Origin: Mycolicibacterium helvum
GTDB taxonomy: Bacteria > Actinomycetota > Actinomycetes > Mycobacteriales > Mycobacteriaceae
Reading direction: 5' to 3'
Length of the DNA stretch: 64,000 nt
Assembly: GCF_010731895.1 (NCBI RefSeq)
Contig: NZ_AP022596.1
Location: forward strand, 2,976,001-3,040,000
The notes beneath the pieces are model-generated. The model searched no databases, was not told the DNA's origin, and was given only the letters and a program-made list of their open reading frames with translations. Below are positions 26,943 to 35,584 of the stretch, in pieces (positions within the stretch are counted from its first letter, which is position 1; each line of letters opens with the position of its first letter). The position numbers were made by a program, and so were the translations under genes.

Positions 26943-28106
26943 ATGTTTATCGAGCTAACGCCCGAGCAGAAGCAGCTGCAAGCCGAACTGCGGGAGTACT
27001 TTTCAAATCTCATTTCGCCTGAGGAGACCCAGGCGATGGAGTCCGACCGGCACAATGAGGCCTACCGGGCAATCATCAAGCGAATGGGCTCCGACGGCAA
27101 GCTGGGTGCCGGCTGGCCCAAAGAGTACGGCGGCCTGGGCTACGGCCCCATCGAGCAGTCGATCTTCGTCAACGAGGCGCAGCGTGCCGATGTGCCGCTG
27201 CCCGCGGTGACTCTGCAGACCGTCGGACCGACCCTGCAGCAGTACGGGACCGAGGCGCAGAAGAAGAAGTTCCTGCCGGCGATCCTGGCCGGCGAGGTCC
27301 ACTTCGCCATCGGCTACAGCGAACCGGACGCCGGCACCGACCTGGCCTCATTGCGGACCACAGCGGTCAAGCAAGGCGACGAGTACATCGTCAACGGTCA
27401 GAAGATGTGGACCACCGGCGGGCACGATGCCGACTACATCTGGCTGGCCTGTCGCACCGACCCTGACGCGGTGAAGCACAAGGGCATCTCGATTCTCATC
27501 GTCGACACCAAGGATCCGGGGTACTCCTGGACGCCGGTCATCTTGTCCGACGGCGCCCATCACACCAACGCGACGTACTACAACGACGTGCGGGTGCCGG
27601 CCGACATGCTCGTCGGTGAAGAGAACGGTGGCTGGCGGCTGATCACCACCCAGCTCAACAACGAGCGGGTCATGCTCGGGCCCGCCGGACGCTTCGCTGC
27701 GCTCTACGACCGGGTGCATGCGTGGGCGTCCAAGCCCGGCAGTAATGGGGACACTCCGCTCGACCACGACGACGTCAAGCGCTCGCTCGGCGAGCTCAAG
27801 GCGATGTGGCGCATCAACGAACTGCTCAACTGGCAGGTTGCGGCGTCGGGCGAGACCATCGACGTCGCGGACGCGGCCGCCACCAAGGTCTTCGGTACTG
27901 AGCGCATCCAGTACGCGGGCCGGTTAGCCGAGGAAATCGTTGGTACACATGGCAATCCGGCTGATCCGGAAACCGCTGAGCTGCTGCAGTGGCTGGACAG
28001 CCAGACCAAGCGCAACTTGGTGATCACATTCGGTGGTGGAGTGAACGAAGTGATGCGGGAAATGATCGCGGCGTCCGGCTTGAAGGTCCCGAGGGTTCCG
28101 CGATGA
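26943..28106 (+). CDS. chsE2: ChsE2 (FadE29), acyl-CoA dehydrogenase subunit
   Basis: A 387-residue acyl-CoA dehydrogenase. It contains AIGYSEPDAGTDLASLRT (FAD/substrate loop), QKMWTTGGHDADYIWLACRT, and a C-terminal TFGGGVNEVMREMIA motif. It is the full-length partner of ChsE1 and acts in the last beta-oxidation cycle of the sterol side chain. It begins immediately after the chsE1 stop. A short dispersed repeat (28100-28123) spans its stop codon. Confidence 0.92.
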   Translation: MFIELTPEQKQLQAELREYFSNLISPEETQAMESDRHNEAYRAIIKRMGSDGKLGAGWPKEYGGLGYGPIEQSIFVNEAQRADVPLPAVTLQTVGPTLQQYGTEAQKKKFLPAILAGEVHFAIGYSEPDAGTDLASLRTTAVKQGDEYIVNGQKMWTTGGHDADYIWLACRTDPDAVKHKGISILIVDTKDPGYSWTPVILSDGAHHTNATYYNDVRVPADMLVGEENGGWRLITTQLNNERVMLGPAGRFAALYDRVHAWASKPGSNGDTPLDHDDVKRSLGELKAMWRINELLNWQVAASGETIDVADAAATKVFGTERIQYAGRLAEEIVGTHGNPADPETAELLQWLDSQTKRNLVITFGGGVNEVMREMIAASGLKVPRVPR

Positions 28107-28123
28107 GCGCTTGCGCGAAGAGC
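28100..28123 (+). repeat. Short dispersed repeat, copy 1 (chsE2/chsH2 junction)
   Basis: A 24-base element beginning GCGATGAGCGCT that recurs at 36483-36506 with one mismatch. This copy contains the chsE2 stop and most of the chsE2-chsH2 spacer, and makes a false upstream frame that could mislead start calling of chsH2. Confidence 0.6.
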
Positions 28124-28134
28124 CGAGGACAGCG

Positions 28135-29109
28135 ATGAGCGCCGTCGACGACATCAAGGCCGCGGCCGAGCGGGTCAAGGCCGAAGGCAGGAGCAAGCCG
28201 CGGGTTGGCCGGCATCCGGTCAACCAGCCGATGGTCGATCACTGGCTGGACGCGATCGGTGACAAGAATCCGATCTACGTCGACTCCGACGCCGCCAAGG
28301 CGGCCGGTCATCCCGGCCTCGTTGCACCGCCCGCGATGATCCAGGTCTGGACGATGATGGGTCTCGGTGGTGTTCGCCCCGACGACGATCCGCTGGGCAA
28401 GATCCTCGAATTGTTCGACGAGGCAGGCTATATCGGCGTCGTCGCAACCAACTGCGAGCAGACGTATCACCGCTACCTGCGGCCCGGCGAAGAGGTCAGC
28501 GTCGCCGCCGAGCTGACCGATGTGGTGGGCCCGAAGCGTACGGCATTGGGTGAGGCATTCTTTGTCACGCAGACCATCACCTGGTCTGTCGGTGATGAGG
28601 ATGTCGCCGAAATGATGTGGCGCATCATGAAATTCATCCCAGCAGAAAAGGATGGGGCTAAGGAGTCCGCAGTTTCTTCGGTGCCGGACGACCTCGATGC
28701 GGATTCCGCGATGCGGCCGGCGTCATCGCGGGACACCAAGTTCTTCTGGGACGGTGTCAACGCGCACGAGCTGCGCATCCAGAAACGGGACGACGGAACG
28801 CTGGTTCATCCGCCGGTTCCCGCGCTGTGGCTGGACAAAGAGCAGGAGACCGACTACGTCGTCGCCAGCGGCAACGGCACCGTCTTCAGCTTCGTGGTGC
28901 ACCACGCACCCAAGGTGCCCGGTCGCACGCTGCCGTTCGTCATCGCCCTCGTCGAACTCTCCGAAGGCGTGAAGATGCTCGGTGAGCTGCGCAACGTCGA
29001 CCCCTCGACCGTGGAGATCGGAATGCCAGTGCGCGCAATGTATATCGACTTCCCGGCCAACGATGTCGGCCCGGCCTGGACCAACTACGCGTGGGAGCCC
29101 GCCACATGA
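28135..29109 (+). CDS. chsH2: ChsH2, MaoC hydratase-DUF35 fusion subunit
   Basis: A 324-residue two-domain protein: an N-terminal hot-dog/MaoC-like half (WLDAIGDKNPIYVDSDAAKAAGHPGLVAPPAM, about residues 35-70) and a C-terminal DUF35 OB-fold half from about residue 190. With ChsH1 it hydrates the steroid enoyl-CoA; its DUF35 domain docks Ltp2 to complete the retro-aldol cleavage. ATG 28135 follows GAGGAC and gives MSAVDDIKAAAERV. The stop overlaps chsH1 by ATGA. Confidence 0.93.
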   Translation: MSAVDDIKAAAERVKAEGRSKPRVGRHPVNQPMVDHWLDAIGDKNPIYVDSDAAKAAGHPGLVAPPAMIQVWTMMGLGGVRPDDDPLGKILELFDEAGYIGVVATNCEQTYHRYLRPGEEVSVAAELTDVVGPKRTALGEAFFVTQTITWSVGDEDVAEMMWRIMKFIPAEKDGAKESAVSSVPDDLDADSAMRPASSRDTKFFWDGVNAHELRIQKRDDGTLVHPPVPALWLDKEQETDYVVASGNGTVFSFVVHHAPKVPGRTLPFVIALVELSEGVKMLGELRNVDPSTVEIGMPVRAMYIDFPANDVGPAWTNYAWEPAT

Positions 29110-29507
29110 GCGCGCCTGCAATCGAGGTCGGCACCAAGCTGCCCGAGCTCAAGTTCTACGGGGACCCGACGTTCATCGTCTCGACGGCGATCGCCACCCG
29201 GGATTACCAGGATGTGCATCACGACCGGGACAAGGCGCAGGCCAAGGGTTCCAAGGACATCTTCGTCAACATCCTCACCGACACCGGTCTGGTCCAGCGG
29301 TTCATCACCGACTGGGCTGGGCCGACCGCGGTCATCAAGTCGATCGGTCTGCGCTTGGGCGTGCCCTGGTATGCCTACGACACGGTCACGTTCTCGGGTG
29401 AGGTCACCGCAGTGGAGGACGGATTGATCACGTTGAAGATCGTGGGCAACAACAGTCTTGGTGACCACGTGATTGCCAACGCCACGCTCACGATTGGTGC
29501 CGCCTGA
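29106..29507 (+). CDS. chsH1: ChsH1, MaoC-like hydratase subunit
   Basis: A 133-residue single hot-dog-fold protein. The catalytic-type segment DYQDVHHDRDKAQAKGSKDIFVNI lies at about residues 34-57, corresponding to the hydratase D..H motif. ChsH1 supplies the active residues of the ChsH1-ChsH2 hydratase acting on 3-oxo-4,17-pregnadiene-20-carboxyl-CoA. The start ATG 29106 overlaps chsH2 (ATGA), and the stop overlaps ltp2 by one base (TGATG). This is tight translational coupling of one enzyme complex. Confidence 0.92.
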   Translation: MSAPAIEVGTKLPELKFYGDPTFIVSTAIATRDYQDVHHDRDKAQAKGSKDIFVNILTDTGLVQRFITDWAGPTAVIKSIGLRLGVPWYAYDTVTFSGEVTAVEDGLITLKIVGNNSLGDHVIANATLTIGAA

Positions 29508-30673
29508 TGCCGGGCGAGCTGTCGGGCAAAGCCGCGATCGTCGGTATCGGCGCGACCGATTTCTCGAAGAACTCCGGTCGCAGCGAGCTCCGGTTGGCGT
29601 CCGAAGCCGTGCTGGACGCCCTGGCGGATGCGGGCCTCACGCCCGCCGACGTCGACGGCATGACGACGTTCACGATGGACTCGAATACCGAGGTCGCCAT
29701 TGCGCGGGCCACCGGTATCGGCGACCTGAAGTTCTTCTCCAAGATCCACCATGGCGGGGGCGCGGCCTGCGCGACTGTCCAGCAGGCAGCCATCGCGGTG
29801 GCCACCGGTGTCGCGGATTGCGTTGTGGCATATCGCGCTTTCAACGAGCGCTCGGGGATGCGGTTCGGCCAGGTGCAGATGCGCCTGGTGGAGAATGCCG
29901 ACTCCACCGGTGTGGACAACTCGTTCTCCTATCCGCACGGGCTGTCGACGCCGGCGGCTCAGGTGGCGATGATCGCCCAGCGCTACATGCATCTGTCAGG
30001 GGCAACGAGCCGTGATTTCGGCGCGGTGTCGGTCGCGGACCGTAAGCACGCCGCCAACAACCCGAAGGCGTACTTCTACGAGAAGCCGATCACCATCGAG
30101 GATCATCAGGCCTCACGGTGGATCGCCGAGCCGCTGCGGCTGCTGGACTGCTGCCAGGAGACCGATGGCGGTGTCGCGCTGGTGATCGTCTCGGCCGAGC
30201 GTGCCAAGGACCTCAAGCACCGGCCGGCGATCATCGAGGCGGCGGCGCAGGGGTCGAGCCCCAACCAGTACTCGATGACGAGCTACTACCGGCCCGAACT
30301 TGGGCTGCCCGAGATGGGGCTGGTCGGCCGGCAGCTGTGGGAACAGTCCGGGTTGACCCCGGCCGACATCCAGACGGCGATCCTCTACGACCACTTCACC
30401 CCGTTCACGCTGATTCAGTTGGAGGAGTTGGGGTTCTGCGCGCCGGGTGATGCGAAGGACTTCGTCAAGGACGGGGCGCTGGAGATCGGCGGACGGCTGC
30501 CGATCAACACTCACGGCGGTCAGCTCGGTGAGGCCTACATCCACGGCATGAACGGCATCGCCGAAGGTGTGCGCCAGCTGCGGGGCACCTCGGTGAACCA
30601 GGTGGACAACGTCGAGCACGTGCTCGTCACCGCAGGCACCGGCGTCCCGACGTCCGGCTTGATCCTGGGTTGA
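29507..30673 (+). CDS. ltp2: Ltp2, thiolase-fold steroid retro-aldolase
   Basis: A 388-residue SCP-x/thiolase-superfamily protein. With the DUF35 domain of ChsH2, Ltp2 (Rv3540c) cleaves 17-hydroxy-3-oxo-pregnene-20-carboxyl-CoA to androstenedione and propionyl-CoA. Motifs present include HHGGGAACATVQQA near residue 85, NTHGGQLGEAYIHGMNGI and a terminal VTAGTGVPTSGLIL. The C-terminal NTHGG replaces the true-thiolase GHP pattern, in keeping with a non-thiolytic activity. Last gene of the cyp125 operon. Confidence 0.92.
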   Translation: MPGELSGKAAIVGIGATDFSKNSGRSELRLASEAVLDALADAGLTPADVDGMTTFTMDSNTEVAIARATGIGDLKFFSKIHHGGGAACATVQQAAIAVATGVADCVVAYRAFNERSGMRFGQVQMRLVENADSTGVDNSFSYPHGLSTPAAQVAMIAQRYMHLSGATSRDFGAVSVADRKHAANNPKAYFYEKPITIEDHQASRWIAEPLRLLDCCQETDGGVALVIVSAERAKDLKHRPAIIEAAAQGSSPNQYSMTSYYRPELGLPEMGLVGRQLWEQSGLTPADIQTAILYDHFTPFTLIQLEELGFCAPGDAKDFVKDGALEIGGRLPINTHGGQLGEAYIHGMNGIAEGVRQLRGTSVNQVDNVEHVLVTAGTGVPTSGLILG

Positions 30674-30678
30674 TTTCC

Positions 30679-30740
30679 CGCCGAGCGTCACGTCAGAGTC
30701 ACGTTCGGCGTCGAGCGTGGCTGTGGCGTGACGTTCGCGG
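30679..30740. repeat. Palindromic repeat A downstream of ltp2
   Basis: A 62-base imperfect inverted repeat starting CGCCGAGCGTCAC, 5 bases after the ltp2 stop. By eye about 49 of 62 bases match the palindrome at 31173-31234. The arms pair imperfectly (19 of 25 compared positions), so it may act as a terminator after ltp2. The pair flanks the DUF559-family remnant. Confidence 0.6.
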
Positions 30741-30772
30741 TGGTTGTCGGTGGCTAGCGGCACACTGCCGCC

Positions 30773-31214
30773 ATGAGTCAGCCGTTCATCGGTAGCGAGG
30801 CCGTCGCCGCCGGAGACATCCCCAAGAGTGCGCTGCGGCGTCGCTTCACTCGTCTTCTTCCCGACGGGTATGTCGCGGCCGGCACCGAATTGAACGCCCA
30901 GGGTTGGGCTCGAGGCCGGCTTGCCACGGCCGCAGACCCAGATCGCCATCTATGACACGTTCGGTGAACTGATCGCTTACCTCGACATGGGGTGGGAGGG
31001 CGTCAAGGTTGCCGCCGAGTACGACGGACAGCAGCACCGCACCGATCGGATGCAGTACGCCTGGGACTCGCGGCGCCGCGAAAAGCTGGAAGAGCTGGGA
31101 TGGATCGTCATTCGGGTCCTGGCCGGGGATCAGCCGGCCGATGTCATCCGGCGGGTGCGGGCCGCTGTTGCACGCCGAGCGTCACTCCAGGGTCACATTC
31201 GACGTTCAGCGTGA
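30773..31214 (+). pseudogene. Internally deleted DUF559-type protein gene
   Basis: The N-terminal frame (from ATG 30773: MSQPFIGSEAVAAGDIPKSA) ends at 30955, and a different frame carries LPRPQTQIAIYD then AAEYDGQQHRTDRMQYAWDS and LGWIVIRV to 31214. These are the start and the C-terminal DUF559/endonuclease-like end of a large mycobacterial family that I recall as about 280-300 residues. Roughly half the protein, including the middle, is missing, and the join shifts frame. The remnant is flanked by related palindromes A and B. No function is expected. Confidence 0.72.
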
Positions 31215-31234
31215 CTCTGGTGTGACGCTCGGCG
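31173..31234. terminator. Palindromic repeat B, strong stem-loop between convergent genes
   Basis: A 24-base arm (31173-31196) pairs with 31211-31234 with two mismatches around a 14-base loop; the outer 13 bases (CGCCGAGCGTCAC/GTGACGCTCGGCG) pair perfectly. It overlaps the end of the DUF559 remnant and lies 24 bases from the stop of the minus-strand lipoprotein, so it probably serves as a bidirectional terminator. It resembles repeat A. Confidence 0.65.
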
Positions 31235-31257
31235 AAAAAACTAAGGCCCGAGAGGGC

Positions 31258-31884
31258 TTAGGTCAGGTTGTTCTTGATCTGAGTATCCTGCATCTTGGCG
31301 ATGGCCAGCGCGGTCTCGTTCTGCACCGGATCGTTTGGCGCACTGGAGAACTCGACGCTCGTGACTGCCTTACCCTGGGTGAAGTACACCTCGGTGATGG
31401 CTTTCGAGCCGTCGGGCGATTTGCCGGTGGCGATGAAGCCGCCGTCGCCGACGTCAGCGGGCTGCGGCGCTCCGTCGACGTCCTTGGAGACCGCTGACTT
31501 TGCATCATCCAGCCTCTTGACCGCCGCAGCGGGATCCGTTTCGATCATGATCTGGAAGGTGATGGTCTGGTTCTGCGCGGCGTTGGACATGGTCTGGCCG
31601 ATTCCGGTGATACCGGCCGGGGGCGTCTCCGGCGGGCTGGCCACGAAGCTCGGATCGATGTCAGAGGCCTTCAGCAGAAGATTGCTGTAGTCGCCCGCGG
31701 GGGCGGCGGTGGCCGCAGCGCTGGAGGTCTCCGACGCGGCGGACGAAGAGCTGCTGGCGGAGCTCGACGCAGCCGACGACGACGATGAGGACCCCTTGTC
31801 GTCGCTGCCGCAGCCGACTGCTGCGGCGCCCACGAGCAGCGCGGCGGCGACGAGGCCGACGGTCTTGGTAGGGGCAATCTTCAT
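31258..31884 (-). CDS. Putative secreted lipoprotein with Ser/Ala-rich linker
   Basis: A ~208-residue precursor with a type II signal peptide: positive start MKIAPTKT, a hydrophobic VGLVAAALLVGAAAVG stretch and lipobox Cys at residue 25. A Ser/Ala-rich low-complexity linker follows (about residues 31-62), then a ~145-residue extracytoplasmic domain (YSNLLLKASDIDPSFV... to QIKNNLT). It is similar in layout to mycobacterial cell-wall lipoproteins of unknown role; I cannot assign a specific family. ATG 31884 follows AAAGGACG; the longer frame to 31911 is rejected. It has no KstR site of its own. Confidence 0.75.
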   Translation of the reverse strand: MKIAPTKTVGLVAAALLVGAAAVGCGSDDKGSSSSSSAASSSASSSSSAASETSSAAATAAPAGDYSNLLLKASDIDPSFVASPPETPPAGITGIGQTMSNAAQNQTITFQIMIETDPAAAVKRLDDAKSAVSKDVDGAPQPADVGDGGFIATGKSPDGSKAITEVYFTQGKAVTSVEFSSAPNDPVQNETALAIAKMQDTQIKNNLT

Positions 31885-32057
31885 GGGGACGTCCTTTCGT
31901 AGAAGCACCAAAGTTTGCTTTGCCTAAGTTCCTACCCTGGAGCTGGCTGAAAGTCCGACCGATCGACAAATAAGACGTCCAAATCACACCACTGCGTAAT
32001 CTGGATCGCGGACTGCTGACGGTGGTGACGCACCGACCCGCTATCGCCCGCGAGAAC

Positions 32058-32918
32058 TCAGACCGGGATAAATTCCACGTCGGAGAGGATGACGGCATCG
32101 TCGCGGCTCGGAGCGGTGACGATGCCGACATAGCGGCCGTCTTCCTTCCATGCGCTGACCTTGATGGTCTCACCCGGATAGCAGACCCCGGCGAACCGCG
32201 CGCCGTAGGTCTTCACAGCCGATGCGTCGGAATCGAGCAGCGTGTCGACCAGCGCCTTGCAGGTCATCCCGTAGGTGCACAGGCCATGCAGGATCGGCTT
32301 GGGAAAGCCTGCCGCCGCGGCGAATTCGGGATCGGAGTGCAGCGGGTTGCGGTCACCGCACAGGCGGTACAGCAGCGCCTGCTGGGGCAGTACCGGTACC
32401 GAGATCTCGTAGTCCGGCGCGCGATCGGGGGCAGCCACCGATGTCGACGGGCCGCGCTCGCCACCGAAACCGCCTTCACCGCGGGCGAAGATCGATCGCT
32501 TGGTGGTCCACAACAGCTTGCCGTCCGGGTCGGTCACCGTCGTCTCGCTGACGATGACGGCCGCCTTGCCCTTGTCCCAGATCTCGGTGAACCGCTGAAC
32601 CGATCGCGCGGTGCCACTCGGCGGCAGCGGAGCTGGCACGGTCACTGCCTCGCTGGCGTGCAACACCTTGCTCAGCTCGATCTCGATGCCGGGGAACTTC
32701 ACCTCGGGGGGCTCGGTCATGTGGAAGCTGGCCGCGACGTTGCCGAAGGTCGGCAGCACCTGTGGGGTGCCGTCGGTGAGGTAGCGCAATTCCTTGGGAT
32801 CCATGGGATCCGCACCGGCGCCGAGACCGAGCTGATAGAGCTGGACATCGCTACTGGTCCAGGAGAACTCGATGGGTTCCAGTTCAGCCGCAAGTGCGAC
32901 GGACACATCTATCGGCAT
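32058..32918 (-). CDS. chsH3: ChsH3/Hsd4B-type enoyl-CoA hydratase (Rv3538-like)
   Basis: A 286-residue double hot-dog MaoC hydratase. The C-terminal half carries the hydratase-2 motif GDRNPLHSDPEFAAAAGFPKPILHG (about residues 189-213), with Asp and His of the catalytic dyad; the N-terminal half is a degenerate hot-dog. Rv3538 relatives hydrate steroid side-chain enoyl-CoAs, with a first beta-oxidation cycle role proposed. It starts one base after the kstD stop, so it is co-transcribed with kstD under the KstR box at 34635-34648. Confidence 0.88.
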   Translation of the reverse strand: MPIDVSVALAAELEPIEFSWTSSDVQLYQLGLGAGADPMDPKELRYLTDGTPQVLPTFGNVAASFHMTEPPEVKFPGIEIELSKVLHASEAVTVPAPLPPSGTARSVQRFTEIWDKGKAAVIVSETTVTDPDGKLLWTTKRSIFARGEGGFGGERGPSTSVAAPDRAPDYEISVPVLPQQALLYRLCGDRNPLHSDPEFAAAAGFPKPILHGLCTYGMTCKALVDTLLDSDASAVKTYGARFAGVCYPGETIKVSAWKEDGRYVGIVTAPSRDDAVILSDVEFIPV

Positions 32919-32919
32919 G

Positions 32920-34632
32920 TCAGCTCTTTCCTGTGCTGGACGTCGCCGGCCCAGCGGCTCCGGCGATATGCAATGCCGCTAAGTACCCGAACGCCATCGC
33001 GGGGCCGATGGTGCCGCCGGGACCCGGATAGGTGTGACCCATCACCGGGGCACTGACATTACCGGCCGCATAGAGGCCCTCGATCACTGAACCGTCGTCG
33101 CGCAGCGCCCGTCCGTTCACATCGGTGCGGATGCCGCCCTTGGTGCCCAGATCGCCGGGCACCATCTTGGCGGCATAGAACGGCCCGTTCTTGATCTCGC
33201 CGAGGTTGGGGTTGGGCTTGTTGGTCGGATCGCCGTAGTAGCGGTCGTAGGCGCTTTCGCCACGGTGGAAGTCCTGATCGGTCCCCGAGCGGGCGAAGCC
33301 ATTGAACCGCTCGACGGTCGCCAGGAAGGTGTCGGCCGGAAGTCCGGTCACCTTGGCCAGCTCCTCGAGCGTATCGGCCTTGACGATCACGCCGGATTCC
33401 ATCCACTTCTTCGGAATCCGTTGTCCCGGCTGCAATCCGGCGAAGATGTACCGGTCGCGGTACTGCTGGTCGAAGACCAGCCACGCCGGGACGTTCTCAC
33501 CCGGGCCGGGTCCCTGGCCGTACTGGCCGCCGTACATGTGGTGGCAGGCCTCGACATAGGGCATGGACTCGTTCATGAAGCGCTTGCCGGCCAGGTTGAC
33601 GATGATCGATCCGGGGGAGTTGCGTTCCGACAGCGCGAACCACGGCGCGCCGACCAGCGGAACCGTCGGGCCCCACCATGCGTCTTCCATCAGTTCCAGT
33701 GCCGCACCGAGCTTCTCGGCCGCCACGATGCCGTCGCCGGTGTTGGCCGCGGCTCCCACCGTCCAGTCGGCGGTGATCGGTGCGCGCTGGTACTTCACGC
33801 GCATCTGCTCGTTGCGTTCGAATCCACCGCTGCCGAGGATGACGCCGCGGCGGGCGCGGATCAGTTGCGGGTCAGCTGATTCCGGTCCGGTGGTGTCACG
33901 CACATAGATACCGCGCACGACGCCGTCCTCGACGTACAGGTCGGTCAGCGCGGTGTTGAGCAGTACGGGAACCCCGGCCTGTTGCAGGCCGATCCGCAGC
34001 GGGGCGATCAACGCGCGGCCCATGCCGACCAGGTTCTTGCCGCGCGCACCGGCCCACATCGTGCGCGCGCCGACCTTCAGGCTGCGCAGCACACCGCGGG
34101 GATGGCGCTTGAGCTGGTTGAGACGCACGTAGTCCTGCTGCATGACAACCACATTGAGTGGCACCTTGCCGTAGGGCGGTTCCAGGAACTTCTCGTCGGG
34201 GCCCAGCTTCTTGGCGTTGAACGGCTTCGGTTCGATCGAGCGTCCCCCTGGGCGCCCGCCGGGAGTCTCCGGGTAGTAGTCGGAGTAGTTGGGCACCCAG
34301 CACATCTTCAGCGGCGAGTGCTTGAGCACGAACGACAGCATCTCGGGTCCGCGCTCAAGGTAGGTGTCGATGCGCTCCGGCTCCACCACGTCGCCGACGA
34401 TCTCGTGCAGATACCTCCGCGCGGCTTCTTTGGTGTCGGTGACCCCGTCACGCTTGAGGATCTCGTTGTTGGGGATCCATACGCCGCCACCCGAGCGCGC
34501 GGTCGAGCCGCCGTAGTGCGGGGCCTTCTCGACGACGACCGCCGATAGTCCCTGGTGAGCGGCGGTGAGTGCGGCGACCATCCCGGCAGCGCCGCTCCCG
34601 ACGACGACGACGTCGAACTCCTGAGCTGTCAT
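32920..34632 (-). CDS. kstD: KstD, 3-ketosteroid delta1-dehydrogenase
   Basis: A 570-residue flavoprotein with the N-terminal FAD motif VVVVGSGAAGMVAAL (GSGAAG at residues 12-17), SGGVWIPNN, and a C-terminal YPGPGGTIGPAMAFGYLAA FAD-contact region. It introduces the C1-C2 double bond in ring A and, together with KshAB, triggers ring B opening. ATG 34632 is only two bases from the KstR operator, leaving no room for a ribosome-binding site, so a leaderless or near-leaderless message is likely. Divergent from hsaE. Confidence 0.93.
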   Translation of the reverse strand: MTAQEFDVVVVGSGAAGMVAALTAAHQGLSAVVVEKAPHYGGSTARSGGGVWIPNNEILKRDGVTDTKEAARRYLHEIVGDVVEPERIDTYLERGPEMLSFVLKHSPLKMCWVPNYSDYYPETPGGRPGGRSIEPKPFNAKKLGPDEKFLEPPYGKVPLNVVVMQQDYVRLNQLKRHPRGVLRSLKVGARTMWAGARGKNLVGMGRALIAPLRIGLQQAGVPVLLNTALTDLYVEDGVVRGIYVRDTTGPESADPQLIRARRGVILGSGGFERNEQMRVKYQRAPITADWTVGAAANTGDGIVAAEKLGAALELMEDAWWGPTVPLVGAPWFALSERNSPGSIIVNLAGKRFMNESMPYVEACHHMYGGQYGQGPGPGENVPAWLVFDQQYRDRYIFAGLQPGQRIPKKWMESGVIVKADTLEELAKVTGLPADTFLATVERFNGFARSGTDQDFHRGESAYDRYYGDPTNKPNPNLGEIKNGPFYAAKMVPGDLGTKGGIRTDVNGRALRDDGSVIEGLYAAGNVSAPVMGHTYPGPGGTIGPAMAFGYLAALHIAGAAGPATSSTGKS

Positions 34633-34634
34633 AC

Positions 34635-34648
34635 TAGAACACGTTATA
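34635..34648. promoter_or_regulatory. KstR operator between kstD and hsaE
   Basis: TAGAACACGTTATA matches TNNAACNNGTTNNA fully. On the kstD side it ends two bases from the ATG and contains a candidate minus-strand -10 (TAACGT). On the hsaE side it lies ~140 bases upstream of the start. Confidence 0.9.
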
Positions 34649-34726
34649 GAATTGCCCCGTCCGGGCGCTACTGACCCCTCCTTTCCGATCAGCGGAACGC
34701 TTACCCCAAGGGCTCTCGGACCGCAC

Positions 34727-34732
34727 TAGAAT
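34727..34732 (+). promoter_or_regulatory. Candidate -10 element for hsaE
   Basis: TAGAAT fits the mycobacterial TANNNT -10 consensus and would start transcription near 34739. This rules out the upstream TTG at 34732 as the hsaE start and leaves a 5' leader of about 32-47 bases. A similar 19-base stretch (TAGAATTGCC...) also occurs at 34647-34665, overlapping the KstR box end, so a second upstream promoter is possible. Confidence 0.45.
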
Positions 34733-34785
34733 TGCCGCACCGGGTGCCGTTAGCCCCGGTCACACCGACGATGGGACTCCCCGGA

Positions 34786-35571
34786 ATGCTGAGCGTTTCG
34801 ACGCGCGACGAGCTTGCCGCCGAACTTGCCGAGGCGGAGCGCAGCCGCGTCCCCATGACTCCGTTGACGTCCAATCACCCCGATATCGATGTGGTCGACG
34901 CCTACGAGATCCAGCTGATCAACATCCGGCAGCGGATCGCCGAAGGGGCCCGGGTGGTCGGTCACAAGGTCGGGCTGTCGTCGGAGGCCATGCAGAAGAT
35001 GATGGGCGTCGACGAGCCCGATTACGGTCATCTGCTGGCCGATATGGAGGTGTTCGAGGACCGGCCGGTGCCCGCCGGGCGCTACCTGTTCCCGCGCGTC
35101 GAGGTCGAGGTCGGCTTCATCCTCGCCGACGACTTGCCGGGCGCGGGGTGCACCGAGGACGACGTGCTGGCAGCTACCGCCGCCTTCGCGCCGGCGATCG
35201 AACTCATCGACACCAGGATCAAGGACTGGAAGATCGCGCTGTGCGACACCATCGCCGACAATGCGTCCTCGGCGGGCTACGTGCTCGGCAAGGAGCGGGT
35301 GTCGCCCAAAGACGTTGATATCAGGGCCATTGACGCGGTGCTCACCCGCAACGGGGAAGTGGTGGCCGAAGGTCGTAGCGACGCCGTGCTGGGCAATCCG
35401 GTCACCGCGGTCGCGTGGCTGGCCCGCAAGGTCGAGAGTTTCGGGGTGCGCCTCAAGGCCGGCGACATCGTGCTGCCGGGGTCGTGCACCAGGGCCATCG
35501 ATTGCCGCCCTGGCGACCAGTTCATCGCCGACTTCGCCGGGCTGGGTTCAGTCCGGCTGTCATTCGAGTAA
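34786..35571 (+). CDS. hsaE: HsaE, 2-hydroxyhexa-2,4-dienoate hydratase
   Basis: A 261-residue FAH/MhpD-type hydratase: [27 protein letters not shown], then the metal-binding EVEVGFILA and [16 protein letters not shown] segments. It adds water to 2-hydroxyhexa-2,4-dienoate from rings A/B, giving 4-hydroxy-2-oxohexanoate for HsaF. ATG 34786 gives the family N-terminus ([20 protein letters not shown]); ATG 34771 is an alternative. First gene of hsaE-hsaG-hsaF. Confidence 0.92.
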   Translation: MLSVSTRDELAAELAEAERSRVPMTPLTSNHPDIDVVDAYEIQLINIRQRIAEGARVVGHKVGLSSEAMQKMMGVDEPDYGHLLADMEVFEDRPVPAGRYLFPRVEVEVGFILADDLPGAGCTEDDVLAATAAFAPAIELIDTRIKDWKIALCDTIADNASSAGYVLGKERVSPKDVDIRAIDAVLTRNGEVVAEGRSDAVLGNPVTAVAWLARKVESFGVRLKAGDIVLPGSCTRAIDCRPGDQFIADFAGLGSVRLSFE

Positions 35572-35584
35572 GAGGAGCGTCCTA

